Made by a program: the position numbers and the translations under genes
Source: Prochlorococcus marinus str. MIT 0919
GTDB taxonomy: Bacteria > Cyanobacteriota > Cyanobacteriia > PCC-6307 > Cyanobiaceae
Direction of reading: 5' to 3'
Length of the DNA: 64,000 nt
Assembly: GCF_027359375.1 (NCBI RefSeq)
Contig: NZ_CP114779.1
Coordinates: 434,001-498,000, forward strand
Notes under the pieces: model-generated
Told to the model about the DNA's origin: nothing
Database searches by the model: none
What the model saw: only the letters and a program-made list of their open reading frames with translations
Part shown: piece after piece, positions 30,214 through 40,453 of the stretch
Position numbering within the stretch: the first letter of the stretch is position 1
Layout of the letters: every line of letters starts with the position of its first letter

Positions 30214-30780
30214 ATGAAAAACAAACGTATATTATTCTCATACAAATTATTAGCATCGACTTTATCTGAGATGGGTTTCAGTTGGAAAGGATTGAGAAAC
30301 AACAAAAATGGAGAATGGTGGTTAATAGCACAAATAACTGTTATATCTGCACATTTGGCAGATAGTTGGCCTTATGATCTAAATAATGAATTGTATAGTT
30401 GGTTGGTTGTAATAAGAGTCTTTGGTAAGTTGTTGGTATTATTTGGCACTATCCTTGCCTTAGGTTCTGTATTAAGGCTAGGCAAGAATCTTTCTCCATT
30501 ACCAGAACCAAAGAGAAATGCAAAACTAGTTATGAATGGGATTTATAGTATTTGTAGGCATCCACTTTATATGTCAATGATCTTAATTTCTATTGGGTTA
30601 AATCTAATAAAATTAAGTCTTTTACATTTAATATTATTAATTAGCCTATGTTTTATTTTGACTGGCAAAGCTATCAAAGAAGAGCATAGGCTTAAGGGAC
30701 GGTATCCAGAGTACTCAAATTACATGAAAGAAACGCCAGCTATTTTTGATAACATACCCTTCTTTGATTGGAGGGATTAG
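30214..30780 (+). CDS. Isoprenylcysteine/phospholipid methyltransferase-like membrane protein
   Basis: This 188-residue integral membrane protein starts at the ATG at 30214 (a TTG two codons earlier is less likely). About four hydrophobic spans are seen. The C-terminal signature ICRHPLYMSMILISIGL followed by EEHRLKGRYPEYSNYMKETP matches ICMT/PEMT-type methyltransferases. These bind S-adenosylmethionine through the R-H-P and E-E motifs. The substrate is unknown. It lies 22 bp after recC and about 60 bp before recB, inside an otherwise standard recBCD cluster, probably co-transcribed. Confidence 0.78.
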   Translation: MKNKRILFSYKLLASTLSEMGFSWKGLRNNKNGEWWLIAQITVISAHLADSWPYDLNNELYSWLVVIRVFGKLLVLFGTILALGSVLRLGKNLSPLPEPKRNAKLVMNGIYSICRHPLYMSMILISIGLNLIKLSLLHLILLISLCFILTGKAIKEEHRLKGRYPEYSNYMKETPAIFDNIPFFDWRD

Positions 30781-30840
30781 AAACTTGAATCTTATATCGA
30801 AGAAAGATAAAAGTAAAAAGAATAGATTCCCTTCGTAATC

Positions 30841-33800
30841 TTGGAATTCAACCCTAACACCTATCCATTAACTCCAGGCCTACGTCTACTAGAAGCAAGT
30901 GCAGGTACTGGCAAAACCTTTTCTATAGCTCACCTTGTCTTAAGGCTATTAACTGAGGGGGAGCATTCAATAGATAATATCTTAGTAGTTAGCTTTACCA
31001 AGGCGACAGCTGCAGAAATAAAGTCACGTATATCGAACAGAATAATTTCAGCTCTTCATGGACTTGAGTCTATACAGGCCGGAGATATTCCATCTAAAAG
31101 CGATGAGGTCCTTCGAGAATGGTTGGGAAAGTGCTCTCAAAATTCTGACAAATGTATGTATTGGGCAAACCTCTTATTAGAGGCTTTAGCTAACATTGAG
31201 CAATCAGATATTACGACCATTCACGGGTTCTGTAGGCGTACATTGCAAAGGGAGGCCATTGATAACGGTAATGCTATTGAGTTAAAGGCTTTAACAGATG
31301 AAGAAAACAAACAATTAATAATTGAAATAGTCTGCGATTATTGGGAAGAGCATGTATTGTCACTTGAGCCTAAACATCTTCAGGGAATTGAAGAAGCTGG
31401 CATAAGCATAAAGAGTTTAGCGAAAAATCTAATGGATATCGACCAAGATCAAAGTCTAGCGTTTGTAGTCGATGACCCCAAGGTTGATATATCAAAATCT
31501 CTAAAAACTCAATTCCAGGAAAGTTTTCATGCTTGCTGGCAAAATTTTGTATGTAATTGGAAGAAGGATGGAATGGCATTAGAAAAAAGCCTCCAAGAAG
31601 TAGCCAAATCATATAGAGGAGAAGGAGTTAAAGACACGAGACCATATACGCCAAACCCTAGAAAAAATAGATGTAATGAGATTAATGAATGGATACTGAG
31701 TTTCTATAAAACAAAAGAAGATGACGTAAATAATAATGAGATTTTCTACAAAGACATACGTGCTCAAAAATTAATAAAGGATTACTACCATCCACAGAAT
31801 CTATATGAATTAGAAAAAAAACTAAGTAATAGTAATTCATTTACGCCATCTACACTTCAAGAGTCAATTGCAGACTTATGGGAAAAACCTGCAGAAATTG
31901 TTTGGAACCATTCTTTAAGTTATACATTTGAAAAGTTAAAGAGTATTAGGCATAAAAGACAAGTTATTAGCTATGGTGAACAGTTAAAGCTCCTAGACCC
32001 AGAGTCTCAAGATCATAAAAGTAAAAACAAATCGATTCTTAGTAAATTACGTATTAAATACAAAGTTATCTTAATTGATGAATTCCAAGATACAGATGCT
32101 ATCCAATGGAGGATTTTTAGAGAAGCCTTTGCTAAAAGCTCTGAGCATCTCTTATTAATGGTAGGAGACCCTAAACAAGCAATTTATAAATTTAGAGGGG
32201 GTGATTTAAAAACATATTTACGAGCAAAGGAAGAAGTTGATAGAGTAGATTCTTTGACAACAAATTACAGAGCAACACCAGAGCTAATGGATTGCCTGAA
32301 TAATTTCATGAAGAATGGTCTGAAATATTCGAAATTAATTGTTCCAGAGTTGATATCAAAAAGAAGTAAATCTAAAGTCGAAGAATATAAAAAACATTGC
32401 CCCATAGAGATATTATCAATTGAACACGGTGATAAGAAAATGGCGAATAATAGTAGCTATATACCTACTAAAGCGGATGTTGAATTAAAGATACCAAATA
32501 TAGTGACTAACAAAACTCTTGAACTTATAACAAATACAGAACATCTAGTTTGTCCCAATGATATATGTATACTAGTTAGTCGTCATAAGCAAGCAGAAGA
32601 AATAAGGGATTCACTCTCTAAAGCAAATATTCCAAGCCGCCTAATAAATCAAGGCGATATTTTCGAAACTGAAGGGGGGAAAAACCTACAATTGTTCTTA
32701 GATTGTTTATCTACCCCTAGCCATATAGACCGGTTAAAACTTCTAACCTGTTCAAAACTAATGAGATGGGATGCTAAGAAATTAGCTGAAGCTAGCAATG
32801 CTGGAGAATTTGACGAATTGGTTCTTAAATTTATTAATTTATCAGAAAATTTTAAGCATACTGGCATTACTGGTTCTTTATCGAGTTTTCTAGAGAGCAG
32901 TGATATAGCTAACATTGCAGAAAGAGGTAGATTATTAGGGGATCTTTATCAGTGTGCTCATCTTGTTCAAGAAGCTGTTCATTCGCAAGGGCTTGACATA
33001 ACCGGAGCTGCAAGATGGCTAAAGCATCAACGAATAAAAGGATCAGATCTAACATCTGAAGAACGTCGACCCAACAGCGACATTGCTGAGGAAGCTATTA
33101 ATGTATTAACCGTTCATCGTAGTAAAGGTCTACAATATAAGGTAGTGATATGTCCGTATCTATGGGAAAGCCCTTCAAAACCCAAAGGGCCACTTTGGAG
33201 GACAGATGAAAAAAACAAATGGGTATTCTCCTTCAAGTCAGGATTAGACTCTCATCAAAAAATATATGAGAAAGCAGTTGAAGATTCCATTGAAGAAGCG
33301 GAAAGATTGGCTTATGTAGCTTTAACCCGTGCAGAATGCAAATTAATTATTTTTTGGAGTATAGCAACTAACCAAACTGATAATCCTTTAAAATTCTTTC
33401 TTTTTGGACCTGAAGCTAATAAATCAAAAATTGAAGACTTGACCACAGAGAATATACAAACAACATTCAGATTACACAATTTAAAATTTAATGTTCGCCC
33501 TGTAAGATCACAAGAAATTAGTGGTAAATGGTCTCCTTCTTATGAAAATCACAACTTAAGCTTAGGTCCAAGACCTAAGCGTAGCTTGGATCAAACATGG
33601 GGGAGACATAGCTATTCATCTTGGGTATCAACGATAGAAAAAGAAGGTGGTCGAAAAGACTACCCTAAAGAAAATGAGGAGGGGAGAGATAGAGATCAGC
33701 AAGAAGGCAACATCAAAGGTTCATTTCAAGACAAGGCATTTCCAATTGAGCTAATGAAAAATAAAACCAATAGTTGGTCGAAACAAGGTCCTTTACAACA

Positions 33801-34617
33801 TTTTCCACGTGGCCCCATAGCAGGGGAATGTCTACACAGAATATTAGAACGAATAGACTATACAGCTTCAGTAAAAAATGAACATTCTGTCAATATTATA
33901 AAAGAAGAACTCAGTAGAAGCAGAATAGATTTATCTAAAATAGAGATTGTTCAGGAAGGACTTGAAAGAGTTCTGAGCACCTCTCTGGGAGGTCCTTTAG
34001 GAGATATAAAGTTTAGAGATTTAAATACGGAGCGAAGAGTAAATGAACTTTCATTTGACATTTGCTTGTCAAGTGAAAACAAACCTATTTTATCTAGTGA
34101 ACTAGTAAAGGTAATGACACGCAATCAGGGTGAGAGATATGGTATTGACTACATTAATTCACTAAAGGAGTTAAACATCTGTAGCAGTGGCTTCTTAACA
34201 GGTTCTATTGATCTAATTTTCAACGATAAAGATGACATCAGTAATAGTCGTTGGTGGTTAGCAGATTGGAAAAGCAACTGGCTAGGTGATTTTACGGAGC
34301 AAGGTGAACTTTCTTCTTGTGGGTCATTTCATTACAGTATTAATTCAATGGAGAAGGAGATGGTTCTGCATCACTATCCACTTCAGGCAAATTTATACCT
34401 TGTAGCTTTGCATAGATTCTTAAAGTGGAGATTACCCAACTACTCACCACAAAAGCACCTTGGCGGTTATATCTACGTATTCCTAAGAGGCATTCCTAGT
34501 GATTATGAGCTGAGCATGAGATCTAACAAGGGAAATATTCCTGGTTTGATAATCGAAGAAGCCAAGTTTAAGAATATTATTGAACTTGACCAGCTTCTGC
34601 TAGGAAAAGCCATATGA
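30841..34617 (+). CDS. recB: Exodeoxyribonuclease V beta subunit
   Basis: This 1258-residue RecB homolog is an SF1 helicase with a C-terminal nuclease. Walker A AGTGKT is at residues 21-26, followed by further UvrD-like motifs (VILIDEFQDTDAIQWRIF, MVGDPKQAIYKFRGGD, VLTVHRSKGLQYKVV, YVALTRAE). The nuclease site has Asp-x(n)-Asp-x-Lys in GSIDLIFNDKDD and LADWKSNWLGD near 1122-1144, so it looks catalytically intact. The TTG start gives LEFNPNTYPLTPG. The stop overlaps the recD ATG by 4 bp. Confidence 0.93.
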   Translation: MEFNPNTYPLTPGLRLLEASAGTGKTFSIAHLVLRLLTEGEHSIDNILVVSFTKATAAEIKSRISNRIISALHGLESIQAGDIPSKSDEVLREWLGKCSQNSDKCMYWANLLLEALANIEQSDITTIHGFCRRTLQREAIDNGNAIELKALTDEENKQLIIEIVCDYWEEHVLSLEPKHLQGIEEAGISIKSLAKNLMDIDQDQSLAFVVDDPKVDISKSLKTQFQESFHACWQNFVCNWKKDGMALEKSLQEVAKSYRGEGVKDTRPYTPNPRKNRCNEINEWILSFYKTKEDDVNNNEIFYKDIRAQKLIKDYYHPQNLYELEKKLSNSNSFTPSTLQESIADLWEKPAEIVWNHSLSYTFEKLKSIRHKRQVISYGEQLKLLDPESQDHKSKNKSILSKLRIKYKVILIDEFQDTDAIQWRIFREAFAKSSEHLLLMVGDPKQAIYKFRGGDLKTYLRAKEEVDRVDSLTTNYRATPELMDCLNNFMKNGLKYSKLIVPELISKRSKSKVEEYKKHCPIEILSIEHGDKKMANNSSYIPTKADVELKIPNIVTNKTLELITNTEHLVCPNDICILVSRHKQAEEIRDSLSKANIPSRLINQGDIFETEGGKNLQLFLDCLSTPSHIDRLKLLTCSKLMRWDAKKLAEASNAGEFDELVLKFINLSENFKHTGITGSLSSFLESSDIANIAERGRLLGDLYQCAHLVQEAVHSQGLDITGAARWLKHQRIKGSDLTSEERRPNSDIAEEAINVLTVHRSKGLQYKVVICPYLWESPSKPKGPLWRTDEKNKWVFSFKSGLDSHQKIYEKAVEDSIEEAERLAYVALTRAECKLIIFWSIATNQTDNPLKFFLFGPEANKSKIEDLTTENIQTTFRLHNLKFNVRPVRSQEISGKWSPSYENHNLSLGPRPKRSLDQTWGRHSYSSWVSTIEKEGGRKDYPKENEEGRDRDQQEGNIKGSFQDKAFPIELMKNKTNSWSKQGPLQHFPRGPIAGECLHRILERIDYTASVKNEHSVNIIKEELSRSRIDLSKIEIVQEGLERVLSTSLGGPLGDIKFRDLNTERRVNELSFDICLSSENKPILSSELVKVMTRNQGERYGIDYINSLKELNICSSGFLTGSIDLIFNDKDDISNSRWWLADWKSNWLGDFTEQGELSSCGSFHYSINSMEKEMVLHHYPLQANLYLVALHRFLKWRLPNYSPQKHLGGYIYVFLRGIPSDYELSMRSNKGNIPGLIIEEAKFKNIIELDQLLLGKAI

Positions 34618-36329
34618 GAGAAGAAAAACAAACTCAAAATTTAAGAAGTTTTAGTAATGCAATTACTAAAACTTTAGCCAAAAGAATGCCCACAAATTCA
34701 TCCCTGATACATCTAGAGGATGTTATTTATGTCCTTGTAGAAGCGATAAATCGAGGAGATATTTATACAAAATTGAACCAAGATAGAGAATTACTATATA
34801 AAGGGAAGGGATGGCCAAATGAACATTTAAAACACTTATTAAATAGTGGTTGGATAAAAGAGGGTATTGGTCCGATTGTTTATAAGGATAATCGTATAAG
34901 TTGGTATAGATGGGATTACGAAATGAAATCTATAATTAAAGATTTAATTTATAGGAATAAAACCATAAGGAATATTAGTGAAATTGAGAGCACTGCGCAT
35001 ACCTTAAAATCAAGAGTTGAGATTAAATCTGCACAAGATAAAGCAATTAATTCTGTAATTACTCAAAATCTTGTTCTTCTAAGTGGTGGACCAGGGACTG
35101 GCAAAACAACAACAATAATAAAAATGCTGGCCAAGTGTATATCAATAAACCCTAATGCGAGGATAAGTTTAGCAGCTCCAACCGGCAAGGCATCAAGAAG
35201 AATTGAAGGAGCGTTGTTTAAATATATGGAAAATAATGATTATGAACATAAAGAGAGTCTCGATAATATAAATTGTCAAACATTACACAGATTGCTAGAA
35301 GCGCAAGAAACAAAATTTGGTAGGAATAAAAATAGACTCCTTGAACTAGATGTATTAGTAATAGATGAAATGTCAATGGTTGATATATATTTAATGAAAG
35401 GCTTATTAGATGCTCTTCCCCAAAAGTGTCAATTAATATTAGTAGGAGACCCTTATCAACTCCCATCGATAGGCTGTGGTGCTATCTGGAAAGAAATACA
35501 ATCTGATCAAATAATTAAAGAATTTAAAGTTGCAGCAGTAAATCTTAATAAAGTTTATCGAAACAGAGGCGCTATTGCCTCTCTAGCTGAGGTACTACGT
35601 AATAACGAGTTATCTAGTTTTTGGAAAGAAATCCAAAAGTTACCGGAACAATCAAATGTTTGTATAAGCTTCCATAACAAGAGATTAATTCCAGAATTTT
35701 TAATCCAAAAAGTGACAACTTACCAACAAAGCTTAAAGAGCTTAGCTTCTCTTATAAGCAAAGAATTATACAATATGTCGAAACAAAGGTCTCCTTCCAA
35801 TGAGAGAAGTGAAAGTTATTTATTAGACCAGCTTTCATCTATTCTGGATGAATTTGTAGTTTTATGCCCAAGGAGATTAGGTCCTTGGGGAGTAAGGGAA
35901 TTAAACAAAGCCATTCTAGGTAGATGCCTAGAAAGAGGTGTCATGCATTGGCCTGAAGGGACTCCTGTCATCTGTGGAGAAAATCAGCCTGAATTAGGAC
36001 TCTCCAATGGTGATGTAGGCTTAATAGTTGGTTCAGATAGTTCAAAAAGTCTACTATTTGTAGTTGATATAGGACAAAAAGGAAAATCCCATAATATAAT
36101 TCACCCAGCAAGGCTCAGGAAAGTTGACCCAGCATTTGCCTTGACAATTCATAAATCTCAGGGCAGTGAGGCAAAAGAAGTTGTATTACTTTGGCCGGAT
36201 GATTGGCAGTCCTCAATTCATTCAATTACGAATAACAAAAACACAAATTATGAAAAAAGTCTTATTTACACAGGAATTACAAGAGCTAGAGAGAGCCTAA
36301 CTCTTGTTCTCGACCAAAAAAATTCATAA
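34614..36329 (+). CDS. recD: Exodeoxyribonuclease V alpha subunit
   Basis: This 571-residue SF1B 5'-3' helicase has Walker A GGPGTGKTTT near residues 158-167, Walker B VLVIDEMSMVD, and the late motifs ALTIHKSQGSEAKEVVLLWP and YTGITRARESL. The N-terminal domain is short, as is usual for RecD. It overlaps recB by ATGA, giving translational coupling and subunit balance. With RecB and RecC it makes the heterotrimer that processes double-strand breaks for RecA loading. Confidence 0.93.
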   Translation: MREEKQTQNLRSFSNAITKTLAKRMPTNSSLIHLEDVIYVLVEAINRGDIYTKLNQDRELLYKGKGWPNEHLKHLLNSGWIKEGIGPIVYKDNRISWYRWDYEMKSIIKDLIYRNKTIRNISEIESTAHTLKSRVEIKSAQDKAINSVITQNLVLLSGGPGTGKTTTIIKMLAKCISINPNARISLAAPTGKASRRIEGALFKYMENNDYEHKESLDNINCQTLHRLLEAQETKFGRNKNRLLELDVLVIDEMSMVDIYLMKGLLDALPQKCQLILVGDPYQLPSIGCGAIWKEIQSDQIIKEFKVAAVNLNKVYRNRGAIASLAEVLRNNELSSFWKEIQKLPEQSNVCISFHNKRLIPEFLIQKVTTYQQSLKSLASLISKELYNMSKQRSPSNERSESYLLDQLSSILDEFVVLCPRRLGPWGVRELNKAILGRCLERGVMHWPEGTPVICGENQPELGLSNGDVGLIVGSDSSKSLLFVVDIGQKGKSHNIIHPARLRKVDPAFALTIHKSQGSEAKEVVLLWPDDWQSSIHSITNNKNTNYEKSLIYTGITRARESLTLVLDQKNS

Positions 36330-36482
36330 GATACTGGTCCATGTATTCAATTTAATATCATGCAATGTTAGATTATATAAAACAAAACCTTTTAAAAGAG
36401 GCGCGTCAACAAAGTACGGTTATATACCGATTGGAGGTTGCCTGCCTAATTTCAAGGGATCATCAGGGACAACCAAAATTAC

Positions 36483-38300
36483 ATGTCACGCAAATCAACT
36501 GAGATAGATATACCAAGTTCTAACAAAACATTGGTTACTAAAAAAGATATCTTGAAAGAAAAAAAAATCACAAATGATGAGGCTTCAAAGGTTTCACCCA
36601 AAGAAGGTCTTTCAAGCAAACAAGAGAATCCTTTACAAGGTTTTAATAGCTTTGGCTTTAGCGACAATCTAGTAGAAACAATTTCAAAAAAAGGTTACCT
36701 AGAACCTACTCCTATTCAAAAGGCAGCGTTCCCAGAATTGATGCTTGGTCGTGATCTGCTAGGACAAGCACAAACTGGTACTGGTAAAACTGCCGCATTT
36801 GCTTTGCCAATTCTTGAAAGGATTAAAACGCAGAAAGGTCCTCCTCAAGTTTTAGTTTTAACACCGACACGTGAATTAGCTATGCAAGTTGCTGATTCAT
36901 TTCGCGCGTATGCAGAAGGGAATCCTGATATCAAAATTTTAGCGATATATGGTGGGTCCGATTTTCGTTCACAAATAAATTCCTTAAGAAGAGGAGTTCA
37001 AATTGTAGTAGGTACACCTGGTCGAGTAATGGACCATATGCGACAAGGAACTTTTGTACAAAATCAATTGGAATGTTTAGTTCTTGATGAGGCAGATGAA
37101 ATGTTGAGAATGGGCTTTATTGATGATATTGAATGGATTCTTGAACAATTACCGCAAGAGAGGCAAATGGTCTTCTTTTCTGCGACTATGCCTTCAGAAA
37201 TAAGACGTCTGTCAAAAAGATATCTACAAAACCCAGCTGAAATTACAATTAAAGCGAAGAAACAAGAAGCTAAGTTAATTAGACAAAGGTATATCTTAAT
37301 ACAGAATAGCTATAAAGTAGAAGCATTAAAAAGGGTTCTAGAAACGACTGTTGACGCAGGTGTAATTATTTTTGCTAGGACCAAAGCAATAACTCTTAGA
37401 GTTGCAGAAAGCCTCGAAGCTCTTAATCATAACGTGGCAGTTCTTAATGGTGATGTTCCTCAAAATTTAAGAGAAAGGACTGTAGAAAGGCTACGCCAAG
37501 GAGGTGTGGATATACTTGTAGCAACAGACGTGGCTGCCAGAGGTTTGGATGTAGAGAGAATTGGTCTTGTAATTAACTTTGATATGCCCTTTGATGCTGA
37601 GGCTTATGTTCACCGTATTGGGAGGACTGGTCGAGCAGGTAGGAATGGCGAAGCCATCCTCTTTGTAAGCCCAAGGGAACGTTCATTTATAAACAATCTA
37701 GAGCGAGCTGTAGGACAAAGTATAGAGAAAATGGAAGTGCCAAAAAATGAAGAGATTAATAAACATCGAATCAATAAGATAAAACTAAAACTATGCAAAT
37801 CTTCCTCTAACCCAAGAAAGTCAGCTGAAGAAAGAGAGATTTTAGAAAAGCTAATAGATCAATTAATGGAGGAAATGGAGGCTAGTGCAAAAGATATTGC
37901 ATTAGGTGCTTTAAACCTTGCAATAGGGGAAGCACCTTTATACACAAGTGAAGATGAATCATGGATTAATCAGACATTTAGCAATCGTAGGTACAATGAA
38001 AGAAGAGATGATAGAAGCAACAGAAGTAGACGTAGAAATAATCTTGACTCTGCTTTGACAGAGAAGGACAAGGAGAGGTATAGACTTGAAGTCGGATATA
38101 GAGACAAAGTTAAACCAGGCAATATCGTAGGTGCTATAGCAAATGAAACGGGTCTAAAAGGTAATAGAATAGGGCGTATTCAAATATTTGATAATTATAG
38201 TCTTGTTGATCTGCCTAAAGGGATGCCAGAAGAAATTTTTAAAAATCTTAAATCTGTAAAGGTTATGAATAGGGAACTAAAAATAAATTTGCATAGTTAA
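36483..38300 (+). CDS. deaD: DEAD-box ATP-dependent RNA helicase
   Basis: This 605-residue DEAD-box helicase has AQTGTGKT near residues 95-102, DEAD at about 202-205, SAT near 234 and HRIGRTGRAGR near 377. A highly charged linker follows. The C-terminal ~90 residues (IVGAIANETGLKGNRIGRIQ and VDLPKGMPEEIF) form a DbpA/CsdA-type RNA-binding domain. Such helicases unwind mRNA or assist ribosome assembly, notably in the cold. The N-terminal ~45 residues are charged and of low complexity. A ~150-bp leader precedes it after recD. Confidence 0.93.
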   Translation: MSRKSTEIDIPSSNKTLVTKKDILKEKKITNDEASKVSPKEGLSSKQENPLQGFNSFGFSDNLVETISKKGYLEPTPIQKAAFPELMLGRDLLGQAQTGTGKTAAFALPILERIKTQKGPPQVLVLTPTRELAMQVADSFRAYAEGNPDIKILAIYGGSDFRSQINSLRRGVQIVVGTPGRVMDHMRQGTFVQNQLECLVLDEADEMLRMGFIDDIEWILEQLPQERQMVFFSATMPSEIRRLSKRYLQNPAEITIKAKKQEAKLIRQRYILIQNSYKVEALKRVLETTVDAGVIIFARTKAITLRVAESLEALNHNVAVLNGDVPQNLRERTVERLRQGGVDILVATDVAARGLDVERIGLVINFDMPFDAEAYVHRIGRTGRAGRNGEAILFVSPRERSFINNLERAVGQSIEKMEVPKNEEINKHRINKIKLKLCKSSSNPRKSAEEREILEKLIDQLMEEMEASAKDIALGALNLAIGEAPLYTSEDESWINQTFSNRRYNERRDDRSNRSRRRNNLDSALTEKDKERYRLEVGYRDKVKPGNIVGAIANETGLKGNRIGRIQIFDNYSLVDLPKGMPEEIFKNLKSVKVMNRELKINLHS

Positions 38301-38317
38301 TTTATATTCAAATAACT

Positions 38318-38617
38318 ATGTATATAAATCTCTTGAAATTCTCTTTATATCTGATAATCTCTTCACTTGCTGTGGCATTTATGCCTAATCAAGTTAAAAG
38401 TGATGAGCTAAATAATTTGATCACAAAAATATGCTTAGAAAACTTTAATTCTGAAGCTCAAAAGAATCACAAGAAAGTTAATAAAGAAATGGGTCGCTTT
38501 ACATGCCAATGCTTTGTAGATAAAATTGCAGCGGGATTGTCATTACAAGATGCTCAAGAATTTTGCAGAAAGAAAGCAATTAGCCAGTTTAACCAAACAT
38601 CAAAAAATTCCATTTAA
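38318..38617 (+). CDS. Small secreted cysteine-containing protein
   Basis: This 99-residue protein has a signal peptide (hydrophobic LLKFSLYLIISSLAVAFM, likely cleaved before residue 29). The mature part has four cysteines, in KICLENF, TCQCFVDK and EFCRKKA, which could form two disulfides after export. No family is recognised. It sits 17 bp after deaD and 15 bp before the ABC exporter on the same strand, so it may be in a transcript with them. The helical C-x-C pattern recalls other small exported picocyanobacterial proteins. Confidence 0.6.
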   Translation: MYINLLKFSLYLIISSLAVAFMPNQVKSDELNNLITKICLENFNSEAQKNHKKVNKEMGRFTCQCFVDKIAAGLSLQDAQEFCRKKAISQFNQTSKNSI

Positions 38618-38632
38618 AGCACTCAAGAATAT

Positions 38633-40411
38633 ATGAATCCTACTTTTAAACGACATTTATTCACATTAACAAGACTTCTAGAAAGTCAACCTAAACAAAA
38701 AAAATTAATAATGTCGGCTGTTTCATGTTCAGTCTTAAATAAAATCTTTGATCTAGCACCACCTGTTTTAATAGGTATATCTGTTGACGTAATTATTCGT
38801 GAAGAGTCATCTTGGATAGCAAGTCTAGGATACAAATCGGTTCCTTCCCAGTTAACTATTCTAGCTATAGTTTCATTTCTAATATGGTCTGCGGAATCAT
38901 TTTTTGAATATATGTATGGGCTTCTGTGGAGAAATTTAGCTCAAACAACACAACATAATCTCCGTGTTAAAGCTTACAGCCATCTTCAAAATCTTGAGAT
39001 GTCATTCTTTGAAAACGACAATACTGGGCGGTTAATGACGATACTTAACGACGATATAAACCAATTAGAAAGATTTTTAGATCATGGGGCAAACCAGATT
39101 TTGCAGTTAATAGTAACGGTATTGCTAGTTGGCGGGGCTATGGCATTTTTAGCACCTGGTGTTGCTATTTTCTCATTTATACCTATTCCTGTAATACTAT
39201 TAGGATCGATAAGTTTTCAAAAAAGACTTGCTCCTAAATATAAAGATGTAAGAAATAAAGCGGGTGACTTGGCAGCTCGATTGAGCAATAATTTAGGTGG
39301 CATGTTAACAATTAAGAGCTTTGCAACAGAATCATGGGAACTAGAAAGGGTTACCCGTGATAGCAATTTATACCAACAAAGTAATAGAAAGGCGATAAAA
39401 TTCTCTGCGGCATTCATACCATTAATTAGATTTGCAATTCTATTTGCATTCCTTGCAATACTTATAGCAGGTGGATATCAGGCATGGGAAGGAAAAATCG
39501 CTATTGGGACATACAGCTTCCTTGTATTTATTACACAAAGACTCCTTTGGCCATTAACAACTTTAGGTAATATTTTAGATGATTACCAGCGCTCTATGGC
39601 CTCAACTAATAGGGTTCTAGATCTCATTGATACGCCTATAGCCATATCTAGTGGCCTGAAAAGACTTAAAGTACAATCTATAAAAGGTGAGATTGAGTTT
39701 AAAAATGTTAATTTTAACTATCAGAATAGAAAACCAATTCTAAAAGATTTCAATTTAAGTATTCCTGCCGGTAGTACTATTGGAATTGTAGGATCAACAG
39801 GTTCTGGTAAAAGTACTTTAGTAAAGTTAATTTTAAGGCTTTATGAATTAAATCAAGGTGATATATTTATAGATGGAATTGCTGTAAATCAAGTCAATTT
39901 ATTAGATCTCAGAAAATCTATCGCATTGGTAAGTCAAGAAGTTTATTTATTTCATGGGACAGTTGAAGAAAATATTGCCTATGGTAACAAACATGCAAAC
40001 TTTGACGAAATAAACAAGGCTTCTGAGTTGTCAGGGGCATTTGAATTCATAGAGCAATTACCCCAAGGCTATAAAACAATCGTCGGAGAAAGAGGGCAAA
40101 GGTTATCTGGTGGTCAGCGGCAAAGAATTGCCTTGGCAAGGGCTATACTCAAAAATGCTCCAATACTTATTTTAGATGAAGCAACAGCTTCGGTAGACAA
40201 TGAAACTGAGGCAGCAATTCAAAGGTCTCTAAATCAAATAACCTCAAACAGAACAACCTTAGTTATCGCGCATAGGCTAAGCACAGTTAAAAATGCAGAT
40301 GAAATTATTGTTCTTGAGCAAGGAAACATAATAGAAAGAGGAAACCATCAAGCATTGTTAGACCAAAAAGGTATTTATTTCGATCTTTGGAAAGTACAAG
40401 CAGGGTATTGA
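38633..40411 (+). CDS. MsbA-like ABC exporter, fused permease and ATPase
   Basis: This 592-residue half-transporter has an N-terminal domain with about six membrane spans (to residue ~330) and a C-terminal nucleotide-binding domain. Walker A GSTGSGKST is near residue 388, the signature LSGGQRQR near 491, and Walker B ILILDEATASVD and the H-loop AHRLS follow. It probably works as a homodimer exporting lipid or a hydrophobic substrate; the substrate is not known. It is followed by a perfect stem-loop. Confidence 0.88.
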   Translation: MNPTFKRHLFTLTRLLESQPKQKKLIMSAVSCSVLNKIFDLAPPVLIGISVDVIIREESSWIASLGYKSVPSQLTILAIVSFLIWSAESFFEYMYGLLWRNLAQTTQHNLRVKAYSHLQNLEMSFFENDNTGRLMTILNDDINQLERFLDHGANQILQLIVTVLLVGGAMAFLAPGVAIFSFIPIPVILLGSISFQKRLAPKYKDVRNKAGDLAARLSNNLGGMLTIKSFATESWELERVTRDSNLYQQSNRKAIKFSAAFIPLIRFAILFAFLAILIAGGYQAWEGKIAIGTYSFLVFITQRLLWPLTTLGNILDDYQRSMASTNRVLDLIDTPIAISSGLKRLKVQSIKGEIEFKNVNFNYQNRKPILKDFNLSIPAGSTIGIVGSTGSGKSTLVKLILRLYELNQGDIFIDGIAVNQVNLLDLRKSIALVSQEVYLFHGTVEENIAYGNKHANFDEINKASELSGAFEFIEQLPQGYKTIVGERGQRLSGGQRQRIALARAILKNAPILILDEATASVDNETEAAIQRSLNQITSNRTTLVIAHRLSTVKNADEIIVLEQGNIIERGNHQALLDQKGIYFDLWKVQAGY

Positions 40412-40418
40412 TGGTTTA

Positions 40419-40443
40419 TTAAGAGCATTAAAAATGCTCTTAA
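40419..40443. terminator. Bidirectional stem-loop between converging genes
   Basis: A perfect 11-bp stem, TTAAGAGCATT pairing with AATGCTCTTAA around the loop AAA, fills the 42-bp gap between the ABC exporter (+) and the CyanoP gene (-). There is no long T run on either side. It is probably a terminator-like structure or a 3'-end stabiliser shared by both transcripts. Confidence 0.6.
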
Positions 40444-40453
40444 ATATTTGTTC

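Noticed and set aside
36304-36507. 67-residue open frame between recD and deaD
   Set aside because: It overlaps both neighbours, has a mixed composition with no signal or domain, and begins inside recD. It is best read as leader sequence of deaD.
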